Origin: Nocardiopsis sp. FIRDI 009
GTDB taxonomy: Bacteria; Actinomycetota; Actinomycetes; Streptosporangiales; Streptosporangiaceae
Assembly: GCF_003386285.1 (NCBI RefSeq)
Contig: NZ_QPNC01000006.1
Location: 62,001-126,000, forward strand
Reading direction: 5' to 3'
Length of the DNA stretch: 64,000 nt
Below the pieces are notes generated by a model. It had not been told where the DNA came from. It worked only from the letters and a program-made list of their open reading frames with translations, and ran no database searches. The number at the start of each line of letters is the position of its first letter. The stretch's first letter is position 1. This document shows, piece after piece, positions 1 to 11,615 of this stretch. A program made the position numbers and the translations under genes.

Positions 1-123
1 GCTCCAACCCCACCTTCACCGTGCTCACGTGCGGTGCCACGGCGGAGGCCCAGGTGGCGGCGGTCTCGATGTCGTCGGCGTCGATCGCGACGGCGATCGG
101 CGCGGGCGCGGTGGGCGCGGTCA
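1..123 (-). CDS. pyrF: Orotidine 5'-phosphate decarboxylase, N-terminal part only
   Basis: This is the last enzyme of UMP synthesis, decarboxylating OMP to UMP. Only the first 41 codons lie in the window and the gene continues beyond base 1. The start ATG at 123 follows a purine-rich GAGGGGA. The visible N-terminus contains IAVAIDADDIETA and ends in STVKVGLE, which matches the first beta strand (substrate Asp) and the KVGLE lysine strand of PyrF proteins. It is the last gene of the pyr cluster in this window, but 317 bp separate it from pyrD, so it may also have its own promoter. The assignment rests on a short stretch plus context. Confidence 0.85.
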
Positions 124-177
124 TGTCGGTTTCCCCTCTTCGTCCGACACCGTACAGTCGGTGTCAGCACCTGCACC

Positions 178-201
178 TGTGCTTACGAATGTGCTTACGA
201 A
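178..201. repeat. 12-bp perfect tandem repeat
   Basis: TGTGCTTACGAA occurs twice head to tail. The second copy overlaps a 6-bp stem, 4-nt loop palindrome at 191-206. Together they lie about 55-80 bp upstream of the pyrF start and could be protein-binding sites. Confidence 0.7.
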
Positions 202-425
202 AGCACTAGCCAATGCACGTTCACTGTCATGTGCACACACCAAAGTGTGCGATTCCCCGGATGAGGCGCTTCATGCGCCCCAGTCATGTCACTTCCCCGT
301 AACGGCTGCCGAGACGGCCGTGAGCGGGCCTTTCTCCGGATCGGATCGCGGAGTGCCGGATGCGCTCCCCCGGCCGGAGAACGCCGTCTGAGCGCCGTCC
401 AGCCCGGTCGGGGCGGTGCGCACCC

Positions 426-440
426 GGCCCGTGCCGGGCC
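426..440 (-). terminator. Short hairpin after pyrD
   Basis: GGCCCG (426-431) and CGGGCC (435-440) form a 6-bp GC stem directly after the pyrD stop codon. There is no U tract, so terminator function is uncertain. Confidence 0.3.
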
Positions 441-1382
441 TCAGGCCCCCATCCCCGCCCCGTGGGCCGCGCCGACCAGGTCGGCGGCCCGCTCCACCCC
501 GCGCGCCTCCAGCGCCTCGGTGAACTGCCGGAGCACGCGCGCGCACGCGGACGGATCGGAGAAGTTGGTCGTGCCCACCGCGACGGCGCTCGCCCCGGCC
601 GCCATGAACTCGACCACGTCCTCGCCCGTGCGCACCCCGCCCATGCCCACGATCGGCACGTCGGGCAGGGCCTCGTGCACCCGGTAGACGCAGCCCACCG
701 CGAGCGGGCGGATCGCCGGACCCGACAGCCCGCCGATCCCGCCCGACACGGCGGGGCGCAGCGTCCGGGTGTCGATCGCCATACCGCGCACGGTGTTGAT
801 CATCGACAGTCCGTCCGCCCTGGCCTCCACGCACGCCGTGGCCAGCGCCACGACGTCGGGCACGTCGACGGAGAGCTTGGCCAGGACCGGGACGTCCGAC
901 CGGGCGTGCGAGCGCACCGTGCTCACCACCGCCGCCGCGCTCGCGGGGTCGTCGACGAAGTACCGCCCGGCCGGGTCGGCCGGGTCCGGGCAGGCGAGGT
1001 TGACCTCGACCGCGATGACGCCGTCGGCCTCGGAGACGCGTCGGGCCAACTCCCCGAACTCACCCATGCCCGTCCCGGCGATGGACACGATCGCCCGTCC
1101 GCCGTGGGAGAGCAGCCAGGGCAGGTCGCGTTGGAGGAAGACGTCGATCCCGGGCCCCTGCATGCCGGTGGTGCTCAGCATCCCGCTGGGCGTCTCGGCC
1201 ATCCGCGGCGCGGGGCGCCCCGCACGCGGTTCCAGCATCACCGACTTGGTGGTGACCGCGCCGATCGTGGAGACGTCGAAGAAGCGCGCCAGTTCGCGAC
1301 CGGTTCCGGCGCACCCGGCGGCCGTCACCACCGGGTTGGGCAGCTCGGCGGCGCCGAGCAGGATCCTCAGGTCCGTGTTCAC
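441..1382 (-). CDS. pyrD: Dihydroorotate dehydrogenase class 1B, catalytic subunit
   Basis: It oxidises dihydroorotate to orotate in the cytoplasm using FMN and hands electrons to PyrK. The 313-residue product fits the family. Class 1 identity is seen in VNLACPDP, where Cys131 is the catalytic base (class 2 enzymes use Ser), and in the TKSVMLEPRAGRPAPR substrate/FMN segment followed by GMLSTTGMQGPG. The GTG start at 1382 was chosen because AGGAG precedes it by about 6 nt; the open frame extends upstream without family similarity. Having pyrK as neighbour agrees with the NAD-dependent 1B type, whereas Streptomyces is usually described with a quinone-linked class 2 enzyme. The gap to pyrK upstream is unusually long (450 bp). 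Confidence 0.92.
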   Translation of the reverse strand: MNTDLRILLGAAELPNPVVTAAGCAGTGRELARFFDVSTIGAVTTKSVMLEPRAGRPAPRMAETPSGMLSTTGMQGPGIDVFLQRDLPWLLSHGGRAIVSIAGTGMGEFGELARRVSEADGVIAVEVNLACPDPADPAGRYFVDDPASAAAVVSTVRSHARSDVPVLAKLSVDVPDVVALATACVEARADGLSMINTVRGMAIDTRTLRPAVSGGIGGLSGPAIRPLAVGCVYRVHEALPDVPIVGMGGVRTGEDVVEFMAAGASAVAVGTTNFSDPSACARVLRQFTEALEARGVERAADLVGAAHGAGMGA

Positions 1383-1832
1383 GTCATCTCCTGCAGGACG
1401 CCCCGGTCCTCGGACCGGGGAGGAAATCGGAACCCCCGGTCCACGGGAGGACGGCGGCCGGACCGCCCTCGGGCGGCGCGTCGTCCGCCCATGCCCGGGA
1501 CGGGATGACTCACACAGGTCAAAGCTCCCCTCCTCTGTCGTGGGTTCCCGCCAGATCGCCGAACGCGACGGCACCACGGCAGAGGGGCGAGAGGCCCGGC
1601 AACGCCGGGGCACCGCCCGTACACGGACCAGGAACTCCGCACACGTGATACCGGACCGGGCGGGTCTGTGCCCGGCCGGTGTCGAGGGCACAGGAGCCGA
1701 GCGGCCGCAGGACGTTCGGGCCGCCTGAGCCAGGAATCCCCGCGCGTCTCATGGCGGGAGGGGACTCAGCCAAGGGTCTCCTTCCTTCGGAAAGGGGAGC
1801 GGTCGGGTTCCCACCCTCCAGGTGCGTGTCAC
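1383..1832. other. 450-bp gap between pyrK and pyrD with a strong hairpin
   Basis: No gene with family resemblance was recognised. On the minus strand the region ends in a hairpin CCCCGGTC/GACCGGGG (1401-1420, 4-nt loop) just upstream of the pyrD ribosome-binding site. Another GC-rich inverted repeat lies near 1470-1485. I saw no known riboswitch consensus. It may hold a separate pyrD promoter or a structured leader. Confidence 0.4.
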
Positions 1833-2732
1833 TCAGGCGATGTCGCGCGCGGACTCGGCCGCGCGGGCGACCTTGGAGCCCTTCCAGCCCGGCGCGCCCA
1901 GGGCGTCGAAGGGGATGGAGCCGACGTCGTCGAAACGCACCCGCTCACCCCGGAAGACCGGGCCGTCGACGCAGGAGCGCACCATGCGGGTGACGCCGTC
2001 CTCGCCCACGACGGGGATCACGCAGGTCATGCAGATCCCCGTGCCGCACGCCATCGTCTCCTCCACCGACACCTGGACGGGCAGCCCGTGCGCGCCCGCC
2101 ACCGCCGTGACCGCGCGCAGCATGGGCATGGGACCGCAGGCGTACACCGCGTCGGACCGGGCCTCCTCGATGACCCGACCGAGCACGTCGGTCACCCGGC
2201 CGCGTGTGCCGAAGGAGCCGTCGTCGGTGGTGAAGACGGCCGTCTCGGCGACCCGGCGGGCGGTGATGGCGCTGAACACACGGTCGGAGGAGGCCGCGCC
2301 CAGGACGAAGTCCACGCGGCAGCCCCGCCTGCGCAGGGCCTGGGCGAGCGGGAACAGCGGGGCGCCGCCCGACCCGCCGCCCACGAGCACGCAGTTGACC
2401 GGGTCACGCGGCAGCGGGAAGGGGCGGCCCAGCGGTCCGACCACGTCCAGCAGGTCGCGCGATCTTCGTTCGGACAGCCAGGCGGTGCCCGTCCCCCGCA
2501 CGGCGAACAGGAACTCGACGGTGCCCCCGTAGTCGGGCTTGACGTCGTGGATGGCGAAGGGGCGGCGCAGCAGGGTGCTGGAGTGGTCGCCGCCCACCCC
2601 CACCGCGACGAACTGCCCGGAGCGGAAGCGCTCGGCTATGCCCGGCGCGACCACGGTGATGGCGTAGTAGGCGTCCACCCTGCGTACGTTCAGCACGGGG
2701 CACCTGATCTGCACCGGTCCGTTGTCGCTCAT
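1833..2732 (-). CDS. pyrK: Dihydroorotate dehydrogenase electron transfer subunit
   Basis: This FAD and [2Fe-2S] protein passes electrons from PyrD to NAD+. Of its 299 residues, the N-terminal half carries the FAD motif RRPFAIHD, and the middle has the nucleotide-binding VLVGGGSGGAPLFPLA. Near the C-terminus the cysteine cluster ACGTGICMTC, followed by a fourth Cys in VRSCVDGP, is the iron-sulfur ligand set. ATG 2732 is chosen because the protein begins MSDNGPVQIRCPVL at the expected place and AGGA precedes it. It lies downstream of carB after a large hairpin. Confidence 0.92.
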   Translation of the reverse strand: MSDNGPVQIRCPVLNVRRVDAYYAITVVAPGIAERFRSGQFVAVGVGGDHSSTLLRRPFAIHDVKPDYGGTVEFLFAVRGTGTAWLSERRSRDLLDVVGPLGRPFPLPRDPVNCVLVGGGSGGAPLFPLAQALRRRGCRVDFVLGAASSDRVFSAITARRVAETAVFTTDDGSFGTRGRVTDVLGRVIEEARSDAVYACGPMPMLRAVTAVAGAHGLPVQVSVEETMACGTGICMTCVIPVVGEDGVTRMVRSCVDGPVFRGERVRFDDVGSIPFDALGAPGWKGSKVARAAESARDIA

Positions 2733-2761
2733 GGTGTCCTGGAGCCTTCCTCGCCTCGGCC

Positions 2762-2800
2762 GTGCGTTCGCCGCGGGCACGCGGCCCGCGGCGAACGCAC
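2762..2800 (-). terminator. Large hairpin inside the pyr operon, between carB and pyrK
   Basis: A perfect 16-bp stem (2762-2777 with 2785-2800) and a 7-nt loop lie in the 100-bp gap between carB and pyrK. No U tract follows on the minus strand. It could be a partial terminator, an RNA-processing or stability element, or a transcript end with pyrK re-initiating separately. Confidence 0.5.
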
Positions 2801-2832
2801 TCTACTGCGTCCGAGCCCGGTGTCCGGCCCGG

Positions 2833-6135
<3,303 letters not shown>

Positions 6136-6147
6136 GCTCTTCCTCTA

Positions 6148-7293
6148 CTACTGCTTGGCAGCCGGTGCGGGCTGGGCGGACATCAGGTCGCAGAACTCGT
6201 CGAAGAGTCCGGCGGCGTCGTGGGGGCCGGCGGCGGCCTCCGGGTGGAACTGGACGCTGAACGCGGGGCGGTCCAGCAGCCGCAGGCCCTCGACGACCTG
6301 GTCGTTGAGGCCGACGTGACTGACCTCGGCCCGGCCGTACGGGGTGTCGAAGGGGGCGTCGAGCGGAGCGTCGACGGCGAACCCGTGGTTCTGGCTGGTG
6401 ATGGCGACCTTGGTGGTACGGGTGTCGCGCACCGGCTGGTTGACGCCCCGGTGACCGAAGGTCAGCTTGTAGGTGCCCAGCCCCAGGGCGCGGCCCAGGA
6501 TCTGGTTACCGAAGCAGATGCCGAAGAGCGGCTTGCCGGCGTCCAGGACGCCGCGCATGGCGGCGACGGGGCCGTCGGCGGTGGCGGGGTCGCCGGGACC
6601 GTTGCTGAAGAACACGCCGTCGGGGTCGAGGGCGAGGATGTCCTCGGCGGTGGCGGTGGCGGGCAGCACGGTGACGCGGCAGCCGCGCTCGGCCAGGCGC
6701 TGGGGCGTCATGGCCTTGATGCCGAGGTCGACGGCGGCCACGTGGAAGCGGGTCTGGACGCCCTCGGGCGGCAGGACCTCGTACGGGGCGTCCGTGCTGA
6801 CCTCGGCGGCCAGGGCGGACCCGGCCATGGGCGGCTGCTGCAGGATGCGGGCCAGCAGCGCCTTCGGGTCGGTCTCGACCGTGCTGATCGCGGCGCGCAT
6901 GGCGCCCCGGTCGCGCAGGTGGCGGGTGAGGGCGCGGGTGCCCCTGAGGGCGATGCCGATCACGCCCTGGCGGCGCAGCTCCTCGTCGAGGGTGCGCTGG
7001 GCGCGCCAGTTGGAGGGGATGCGCGCGGGCTCGCGGACGACGTACCCGGCGACCCAGATCCGGCCGGACTCGGGGTCGTCGTCGTTGACGCCGGTGTTGC
7101 CGATGTGCGGCGCGGTCATGGCGACGATCTGGCGGTGGTAGGAGGGGTCGGTGAGGGTCTCCTGGTACCCGGTCATGCCGGTGTTGAAGACGGCCTCGCC
7201 GAAGGTCTCCCCGGTGGCGCCGAAGGAGCGGCCGTGGAAGACGCGGCCGTCCTCAAGCACCAGAATCGCCGGTCCGCCGGTTTCCTCGGACAC
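6148..7293 (-). CDS. carA: Carbamoyl-phosphate synthase small subunit (glutaminase)
   Basis: This subunit hydrolyses glutamine and channels ammonia to CarB. Its 381 residues fit the family. The N-terminal CarA domain is followed by a class I glutamine amidotransferase domain with nucleophile Cys260 in LFGICFGNQ and the His/Glu pair in QFHPE near residue 355. The GTG at 7293 (VSEETGG) is preceded by GGGGGAGA at good spacing. Frames upstream of it run into pyrC and are not used. It sits between pyrC and carB. Confidence 0.97.
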   Translation of the reverse strand: MSEETGGPAILVLEDGRVFHGRSFGATGETFGEAVFNTGMTGYQETLTDPSYHRQIVAMTAPHIGNTGVNDDDPESGRIWVAGYVVREPARIPSNWRAQRTLDEELRRQGVIGIALRGTRALTRHLRDRGAMRAAISTVETDPKALLARILQQPPMAGSALAAEVSTDAPYEVLPPEGVQTRFHVAAVDLGIKAMTPQRLAERGCRVTVLPATATAEDILALDPDGVFFSNGPGDPATADGPVAAMRGVLDAGKPLFGICFGNQILGRALGLGTYKLTFGHRGVNQPVRDTRTTKVAITSQNHGFAVDAPLDAPFDTPYGRAEVSHVGLNDQVVEGLRLLDRPAFSVQFHPEAAAGPHDAAGLFDEFCDLMSAQPAPAAKQ

Positions 7294-7343
7294 GTTCTCC
7301 CCCTCTACCGAACCAGTGTTGACCTGGGTGTTCGCTGTTGTGT

Positions 7344-8645
7344 TCAACTGATCTTCCCCTCCAGGACGGTGGGAACCCCGCGCAGGAAGGTCGCGCGGAC
7401 CCGACCGGGCAGGGTCATCCCGCGGAAGGGGGTGTTGCTGCTCTTGGTGACCATGGCCGCGCCGTCGACCTCGATGGGGGCCGCCGGGTCGTACAGGACG
7501 ACGTTGGCGGGCTCCCCGGCGGCCAGGGTGCGGCCGTGCCCGTGGACGCGGCCGATGCGGGCCGGCGCCGCGGACATGCGGTCGGCGACCTGGTCCCAGG
7601 TGAGCAGGCCGGTGTCGACCATCGTGCGCTGGACGACCGCGAGGGCGGTCTCCAGGCCGACCATGCCCATGGCGGCGGTCGACCACTCGGTCTCCTTGGC
7701 CTCCACGGGGTGGGGGGCGTGGTCGGTGGCCACGATGTCGATCGTGCCGTCGGCCAGTCCCTCGCGCAGCGCCTGGACGTCCTCGGCGGTGCGCAGCGGC
7801 GGGTTGACCTTGTAGACCGGGTCGTAGCTCTCCACCAGGTCGTCGGTGAGCAGCAGGTGGTGGGGGGTGACCTCGGCGGTGACGTCGCAGCCGCGGGCCT
7901 TGGCCCAGCGGATGATGTCGACGGACCCCTTGGTGGAGACGTGGCACACGTGCAGGCGGGAGCCGACGTGTTGGGCGAGGAGGCAGTCGCGGGCGATGAT
8001 CGCCTCCTCGGCGACCGCGGGCCAGCCGGGCAGGCCCAGACGGTCGGAGACGCAGCCCTCGTTCATCTGGGCGCCCTCGGTCAGACGGGGTTCCTGGGCG
8101 TGTTGGGCGACGACGCCGTCGAACGCCTTGACGTACTCCAGGGCGCGGCGCATGAGCAGGGCGTCGGAGACGCAGACGCCGTCGTCGGAGAACACCCGGA
8201 CCTGGGCGGCGGAGTCGGCCATGGCGCCGATCTCGGCGAGGCGCTCACCGGCCAGGCCGACGGTGACGGCGCCGACGGGGCGCACGTCGCAGTACCCGGC
8301 CTCGCGGCCCAGGCGCCAGACCTGCTCGACGACCCCGGCGGTGTCGGCGACGGGGTCGGTGTTGGCCATGGCGTGGACCGCGGTGTAGCCGCCCATCGCG
8401 GCGGAGCGGGAGCCGGTGGCGACGGTCTCGGCGTCCTCACGGCCGGGTTCGCGCAGGTGGGTGTGGAGGTCGACCAGGCCGGGCAGGGCGATGAGGCCGT
8501 CGGCGTCGACGGTCTCGGCGCCCTCGGGGGCGGCCAGGTCGGGGCCGACGGCCTCGATGCGACCGTCGGCGAGCAGGATGTCGACGGGGTCGCCGCCGAG
8601 CGCGCGGGCGCGGCGGATCAGGTGCGGTCCGTGGGTGTCGGGCAT
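7344..8645 (-). CDS. pyrC: Dihydroorotase
   Basis: It cyclises carbamoyl aspartate to dihydroorotate. The product has 433 residues, typical of the class I (long) dihydroorotase found in Gram-positive bacteria. The metal-binding HTH (His61, His63) is in [13 protein letters not shown]. Further metal ligands are in HVCHVSTKG and TPHHLLL, and the catalytic Asp is in IVATDHAPH. The gene sits between pyrB and carA, 145 bp downstream of pyrB with a repeat-filled gap. Confidence 0.96.
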   Translation of the reverse strand: MPDTHGPHLIRRARALGGDPVDILLADGRIEAVGPDLAAPEGAETVDADGLIALPGLVDLHTHLREPGREDAETVATGSRSAAMGGYTAVHAMANTDPVADTAGVVEQVWRLGREAGYCDVRPVGAVTVGLAGERLAEIGAMADSAAQVRVFSDDGVCVSDALLMRRALEYVKAFDGVVAQHAQEPRLTEGAQMNEGCVSDRLGLPGWPAVAEEAIIARDCLLAQHVGSRLHVCHVSTKGSVDIIRWAKARGCDVTAEVTPHHLLLTDDLVESYDPVYKVNPPLRTAEDVQALREGLADGTIDIVATDHAPHPVEAKETEWSTAAMGMVGLETALAVVQRTMVDTGLLTWDQVADRMSAAPARIGRVHGHGRTLAAGEPANVVLYDPAAPIEVDGAAMVTKSSNTPFRGMTLPGRVRATFLRGVPTVLEGKIS

Positions 8646-8690
8646 CGCTGTGTGGATTTCCTCGTGTTCGGTGTGCGGAAGGCAGGTGTG

Positions 8691-8733
8691 CGGGCGCGGC
8701 GGAGCGCGGGCGCGGCGGAGCGCGGGCGCGCGG
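8691..8733. repeat. 16-bp tandem repeat between pyrB and pyrC
   Basis: CGGGCGCGGCGGAGCG occurs at 8691-8706 and 8707-8722, with a partial third unit to 8733. It lies in the untranslated gap upstream of pyrC. Confidence 0.75.
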
Positions 8734-8758
8734 CCCTGCGGGCACCGGTCAGGCGCCG

Positions 8759-8800
8759 TAGGGCGGCGGTCAGGAGCCGTGGGGCGGCGGTCAGGAGCCG
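8759..8800. repeat. 21-bp duplication spanning the pyrB stop codon
   Basis: Two 21-bp units (8759-8779 and 8780-8800) differ at one base. The second contains the last codons and stop of pyrB, and a degraded third unit precedes them at about 8748-8758. Each unit carries the same TCA trinucleotide that reads as TGA on the minus strand, so the gene end has been copied tandemly. Confidence 0.75.
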
Positions 8801-9699
8801 CCGAGCAGCAGGTAGAGGACGGCCATGCGCAGGCTCACGCCGTTGGCGACCTGTTCGGTCACGGTGCAGCGCGGGGAGTCGGCGACCTCGGCGGAGATCT
8901 CCATGCCGCGGACCATCGGGCCCGGGTGCATGACGATGGCGTCCTCGGGCATGCGCGCCAGGCGTTCGCCGTCCAGTCCGTAGTTGCGGCTGTACTCGCG
9001 CACGGACGGGAAGTAGGACTCGGTCATGCGCTCGGCCTGCACCCGCAGCATCATCACCACGTCGGACTTGGGCAGGACCCCGTCGAGGTCGTAGGAGACC
9101 TCGCAGGGCCACGTGCGCACCGAGACCGGCAGCAGGGTGGGCGGCGCGACCAGGGTGACGTGCGCGCCGAGGGTGGTCAGCAGGAGCACGTTGGAGCGGG
9201 CGACGCGGCTGTGCAGGATGTCGCCGACGACGGCGACCCGCAGCCCCTCCAGGCGGCCCAGGCGGGAGCGCATGGTGAAGGCGTCCAGGAGGGCCTGGGT
9301 CGGGTGTTCGTGGGTGCCGTCGCCCGCGTTGAGCACGGAGCCGTCGACCCAGTTGGCGAGCCGGTGGGCGGCGCCGGAGGCGCTGTGGCGGATGACGACG
9401 CCGTCGGCGCCCATCGCCTGGAGGGTCAGGGCGGTGTCCTTGAGGCTCTCGCCCTTGGAGACGCTCGACCCCTTGGCGGAGAAGTTGATGACGTCGGCGG
9501 ACAGGCGCTTGGCCGCGAGCTCGAAGGAGGTGCGGGTGCGGGTGGAGTCCTCGTAGAAGAGGTTGACGACGGTGCGTCCGCGCAGGGTCGGCAGCTTCTT
9601 GACCGACCGGTCGCTGACCTGGGCGAGCTCCTCGGCGGTGTCCAGGACGAGCGTGGCCTCGTCGCGGGTGAGGTCTCCGGTGGAGAGCAGGTGGCGCAT
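8791..9699 (-). CDS. pyrB: Aspartate carbamoyltransferase, catalytic subunit
   Basis: It transfers the carbamoyl group to aspartate, the committed step of the pathway. The 302 residues fit the catalytic chain. The carbamoyl-phosphate motif STRTR (52-56) is in [13 protein letters not shown], and [10 protein letters not shown] and HPGPMVRG are present. The ATG at 9699 shares one base with the pyrR stop (TGATG), indicating coupled translation. No regulatory subunit gene (pyrI) is seen. The 3' end is embedded in a tandem duplication. Confidence 0.97.
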   Translation of the reverse strand: MRHLLSTGDLTRDEATLVLDTAEELAQVSDRSVKKLPTLRGRTVVNLFYEDSTRTRTSFELAAKRLSADVINFSAKGSSVSKGESLKDTALTLQAMGADGVVIRHSASGAAHRLANWVDGSVLNAGDGTHEHPTQALLDAFTMRSRLGRLEGLRVAVVGDILHSRVARSNVLLLTTLGAHVTLVAPPTLLPVSVRTWPCEVSYDLDGVLPKSDVVMMLRVQAERMTESYFPSVREYSRNYGLDGERLARMPEDAIVMHPGPMVRGMEISAEVADSPRCTVTEQVANGVSLRMAVLYLLLGGS

Positions 9700-10334
9700 C
9701 AGGAGTTCCCCTCCGTCGTACCGGGGCGCTGCCGCGCGGGGCCGAGCAGGACCGCGTCGTGACCGTCGGTCTCGGTCAGACGGACGGTGACGTTCTCGCG
9801 CAGGGAGGTCGGCAGGTTCTTGCCGACGTAGTCCGCGCGGATGGGCAGTTCCCGGTGACCCCGGTCGACGAGGACGGCGAGCTGGACGGCGCGGGGGCGG
9901 CCGAGGTCGCCCAGGGCGTCCAGGGCGGCGCGCACGGTGCGGCCGGAGAAGAGGACGTCGTCGACCAGGACGACGACGCGGTCGTCGAGGCCGCCCGCGG
10001 GGATCTCGGTCCTGCCGAGCGCGCGTGCGGGGGCCATCCGCAGGTCGTCGCGGTACATGGTGATGTCGAGGGACCCCGTGGGCACCCTCAGGTCCTCCAC
10101 GCGTTCGATCCGCTGGGCCAGGCGCTGAGCGAGGGGGACGCCGCGCGAGGGGATGCCCAGCAGGGTGACGTGGTGGCCGCCCTTGGTGCGTTCGAGCACC
10201 TCGTGGGCGATACGGGTGAGGGCCCGGTTGATCTCGGCCCCGTCGAGGACGGCCCGGCCGCCCTCGGGTGTGTCGGGGGACGCCGCGGGGTCGATGGACC
10301 CGGCGTCACCCCTCGTCTGGTTCTGCGCACGCAA
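9699..10334 (-). CDS. pyrR: Pyrimidine operon regulator PyrR / uracil phosphoribosyltransferase
   Basis: PyrR binds pyr mRNA in response to UMP and PRPP and often has uracil phosphoribosyltransferase activity. The 211-residue product has the PRPP-binding loop [14 protein letters not shown] (about 120-132) and the typical N-terminal segment [20 protein letters not shown] at residues 29-48. The likely start is TTG 10334, because AAGGGG lies about 8 nt upstream and no in-frame ATG or GTG is better placed. That puts some 28 residues before the conserved core. The ribosome-binding site forms the 3' side of the PyrR-type RNA loop. Confidence 0.9.
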   Translation of the reverse strand: MRAQNQTRGDAGSIDPAASPDTPEGGRAVLDGAEINRALTRIAHEVLERTKGGHHVTLLGIPSRGVPLAQRLAQRIERVEDLRVPTGSLDITMYRDDLRMAPARALGRTEIPAGGLDDRVVVLVDDVLFSGRTVRAALDALGDLGRPRAVQLAVLVDRGHRELPIRADYVGKNLPTSLRENVTVRLTETDGHDAVLLGPARQRPGTTEGNS

Positions 10335-10340
10335 AGTAGT

Positions 10341-10369
10341 GACCCCTTCCCTGCCTCACGGGACAGGTC
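10341..10369 (-). promoter_or_regulatory. PyrR-binding RNA loop overlapping the pyrR ribosome-binding site
   Basis: On the minus strand, GACC...GGTC closes a stem with inner pairs CTG/CAG. The top carries TCCCGTGAGGCA, fitting the PyrR anti-antiterminator consensus UCCNKNGAGGNU except for the last base. The purine-rich 3' side GGGAAGGGG is also the Shine-Dalgarno of pyrR. A -10 like TAGCGT (10398 to 10393) would start the RNA about 17 nt before the loop. PyrR binding would block translation, as described for Mycobacterium smegmatis. Confidence 0.75.
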
Positions 10370-10484
10370 GTTAAAGGATGTCGATCGGGCTCACGCTACC
10401 AGCGACGACCGGGAACCCTCCAGAGGCGTCCGACACCAGCCGGTCACGAATGTGACTCTCATCACATCAAGAGTGGGCGCTTAA

Positions 10485-10498
10485 TCACCCAAGGGTGA
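10485..10498. promoter_or_regulatory. 14-bp palindrome in the pyrR-bldD divergent region
   Basis: TCACCCAAGGGTGA is a perfect palindrome. It resembles a BldD box but with one extra central base. A second interrupted repeat, CAGATC/GATCTG, lies at 10556-10584. The rest of this 498-bp divergent region is unusually AT-rich for the window and shows no gene. Confidence 0.45.
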
Positions 10499-10672
10499 CC
10501 GTTTCATGACTGACCGGATTGGCCCCATGAGTAGGCAAAACGTGAAAACGCCTGTCAGATCGGGCTTTTCGGCCACCTGATCTGCCCCACTCGCACCGAT
10601 CAGTACAGAGATGAGAGGTGTCTCACTTACGCACGGTTTGGCCACTGATTCGTCGCGTTTCACACCAACGGC

Positions 10673-10714
10673 TTGACCTGGAAGCCAGACCCCCCTAGCG
10701 TCACTGTCTGTAAC
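10673..10714 (+). promoter_or_regulatory. bldD promoter with BldD-like box at the start site
   Basis: TTGACC (10673-10678), a 17-bp spacer and TAGCGT (10696-10701) make a good vegetative promoter, with transcription expected near 10707. Over that position lies GTCACTGTCTGTAAC (10700-10714). It keeps the TnAC-N5-GTnA half sites of the BldD recognition sequence, but the two inner bases are not consensus. Autoregulation is known for Streptomyces bldD. Confidence 0.6.
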
Positions 10715-10832
10715 CATTGCCGGGTGGGGTTGCACCCCGTGACCACCGATGGACCGCCTCGGCGGCCCGCCGAGGACGAGCGGACGTCTCCCCCACCACG
10801 CCAGCCACCGTCACGGCCGGGAGCGACAGAAA

Positions 10833-11327
10833 ATGCCATCCGAATACGCGAAGTCCCTCGGTGCGCGGCTGCGTGCCATCCGCACCCAGCAGGGCCTGTC
10901 CCTGCACGGGGTGGAGGAGAAGTCCCACGGACGCTGGAAGGCCGTCGTGGTCGGCTCCTACGAGCGTGGCGACCGCGCCGTCACCGTCCAGAAGCTCGCC
11001 GAACTGGCCGACTTCTACGGCGTTCCCATGTCGGAGCTGCTGCCCGGCGGCGCCGCCCCCACCCCCCTCGGCCCGACGCCCAAGCTGGTCATCGACCTGG
11101 AGCGCATGCAGCAGCTGCCGCAGGAGAAGGCGGGCCCGCTCTCCCGCTACGTGGCCACCATCCAGAGCCAGCGCGGCGACTACAACGGCCGCGTGCTGTC
11201 CATCCGCCAGGAGGACCTGCGCTCACTCGCGGTCATCTACGACAAGTCGCCGTCGGACCTGACCGAGGAGCTCATCAACTGGGGCGTCCTGGACCCCGAG
11301 GCGCGCCGCGCGGTCGACGCCTTCTAG
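10833..11327 (+). CDS. bldD: Developmental regulator BldD, c-di-GMP responsive
   Basis: BldD is the DNA-binding repressor that holds back sporulation genes in filamentous actinomycetes and dimerises on tetrameric c-di-GMP. The product is 164 residues, close to the Streptomyces protein. An N-terminal helix-turn-helix (about 5-70, SLGARLRAIRTQQGLSLHGV) is followed by the C-terminal domain with the c-di-GMP signature RGD (114-116), eight residues, then RQED (125-128); the Streptomyces form is RQDD. ATG 10833 starts at MPSEYAKSLG, the conserved beginning. The gene is divergent from the pyr operon and followed by a terminator. Confidence 0.95.
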   Translation: MPSEYAKSLGARLRAIRTQQGLSLHGVEEKSHGRWKAVVVGSYERGDRAVTVQKLAELADFYGVPMSELLPGGAAPTPLGPTPKLVIDLERMQQLPQEKAGPLSRYVATIQSQRGDYNGRVLSIRQEDLRSLAVIYDKSPSDLTEELINWGVLDPEARRAVDAF

Positions 11328-11360
11328 GAACCGACGCACCGCCCGACCGGGCACGCACGA

Positions 11361-11395
11361 GAACCGGCGATCCACGGGACGCCGGTTTCTTGTGT
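11361..11395 (+). terminator. Rho-independent terminator of bldD
   Basis: The stem AACCGGCG (11362-11369)/CGCCGGTT (11380-11387) has a 10-nt loop and is followed by TCTTGTGTGT. It lies 34 bp after the bldD stop. Confidence 0.75.
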
Positions 11396-11615
11396 GTCCG
11401 GGTCCCTCGCACCGCCCGCGACCGGTCCGGCGGGCCACCCCGGACGAGGGCGGCGCGGCCGGGCATGGGGCTTCCCCTCCCCAACCCGGCCGCGCCGCCG
11501 ACCGCCGGGACGATTCGGCGGACCGAGATCGAACACCAGTTCGATCGAACACCAGTTAACCCCAGCCCGCAGAACGCGTCAAGCGTCTCGGGCGCCCCGG
11601 CACTAGGCTTACGGA

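Larger units (their letters stand above)
124..440. other. Repeat-rich gap between pyrD and pyrF
   Basis: No convincing gene is present in these 317 bp. The part near pyrF is less GC-rich than its surroundings and packed with symmetry. There is a 7-bp inverted repeat GACACCG/CGGTGTC at 146-165, a perfect tandem duplication TGTGCTTACGAA x2 at 178-201 whose second copy runs into the palindrome GTGCTTacgaAAGCAC (191-206), and a GCACAC/GTGTGC pair at 233-250. This looks like a promoter/operator region for pyrF; that is inference. Confidence 0.5.

Noticed and set aside
29-391. Plus-strand frame covering the pyrF start and the gap to pyrD
   Set aside because: Overlaps pyrF antisense, no ribosome-binding site and no family resemblance.
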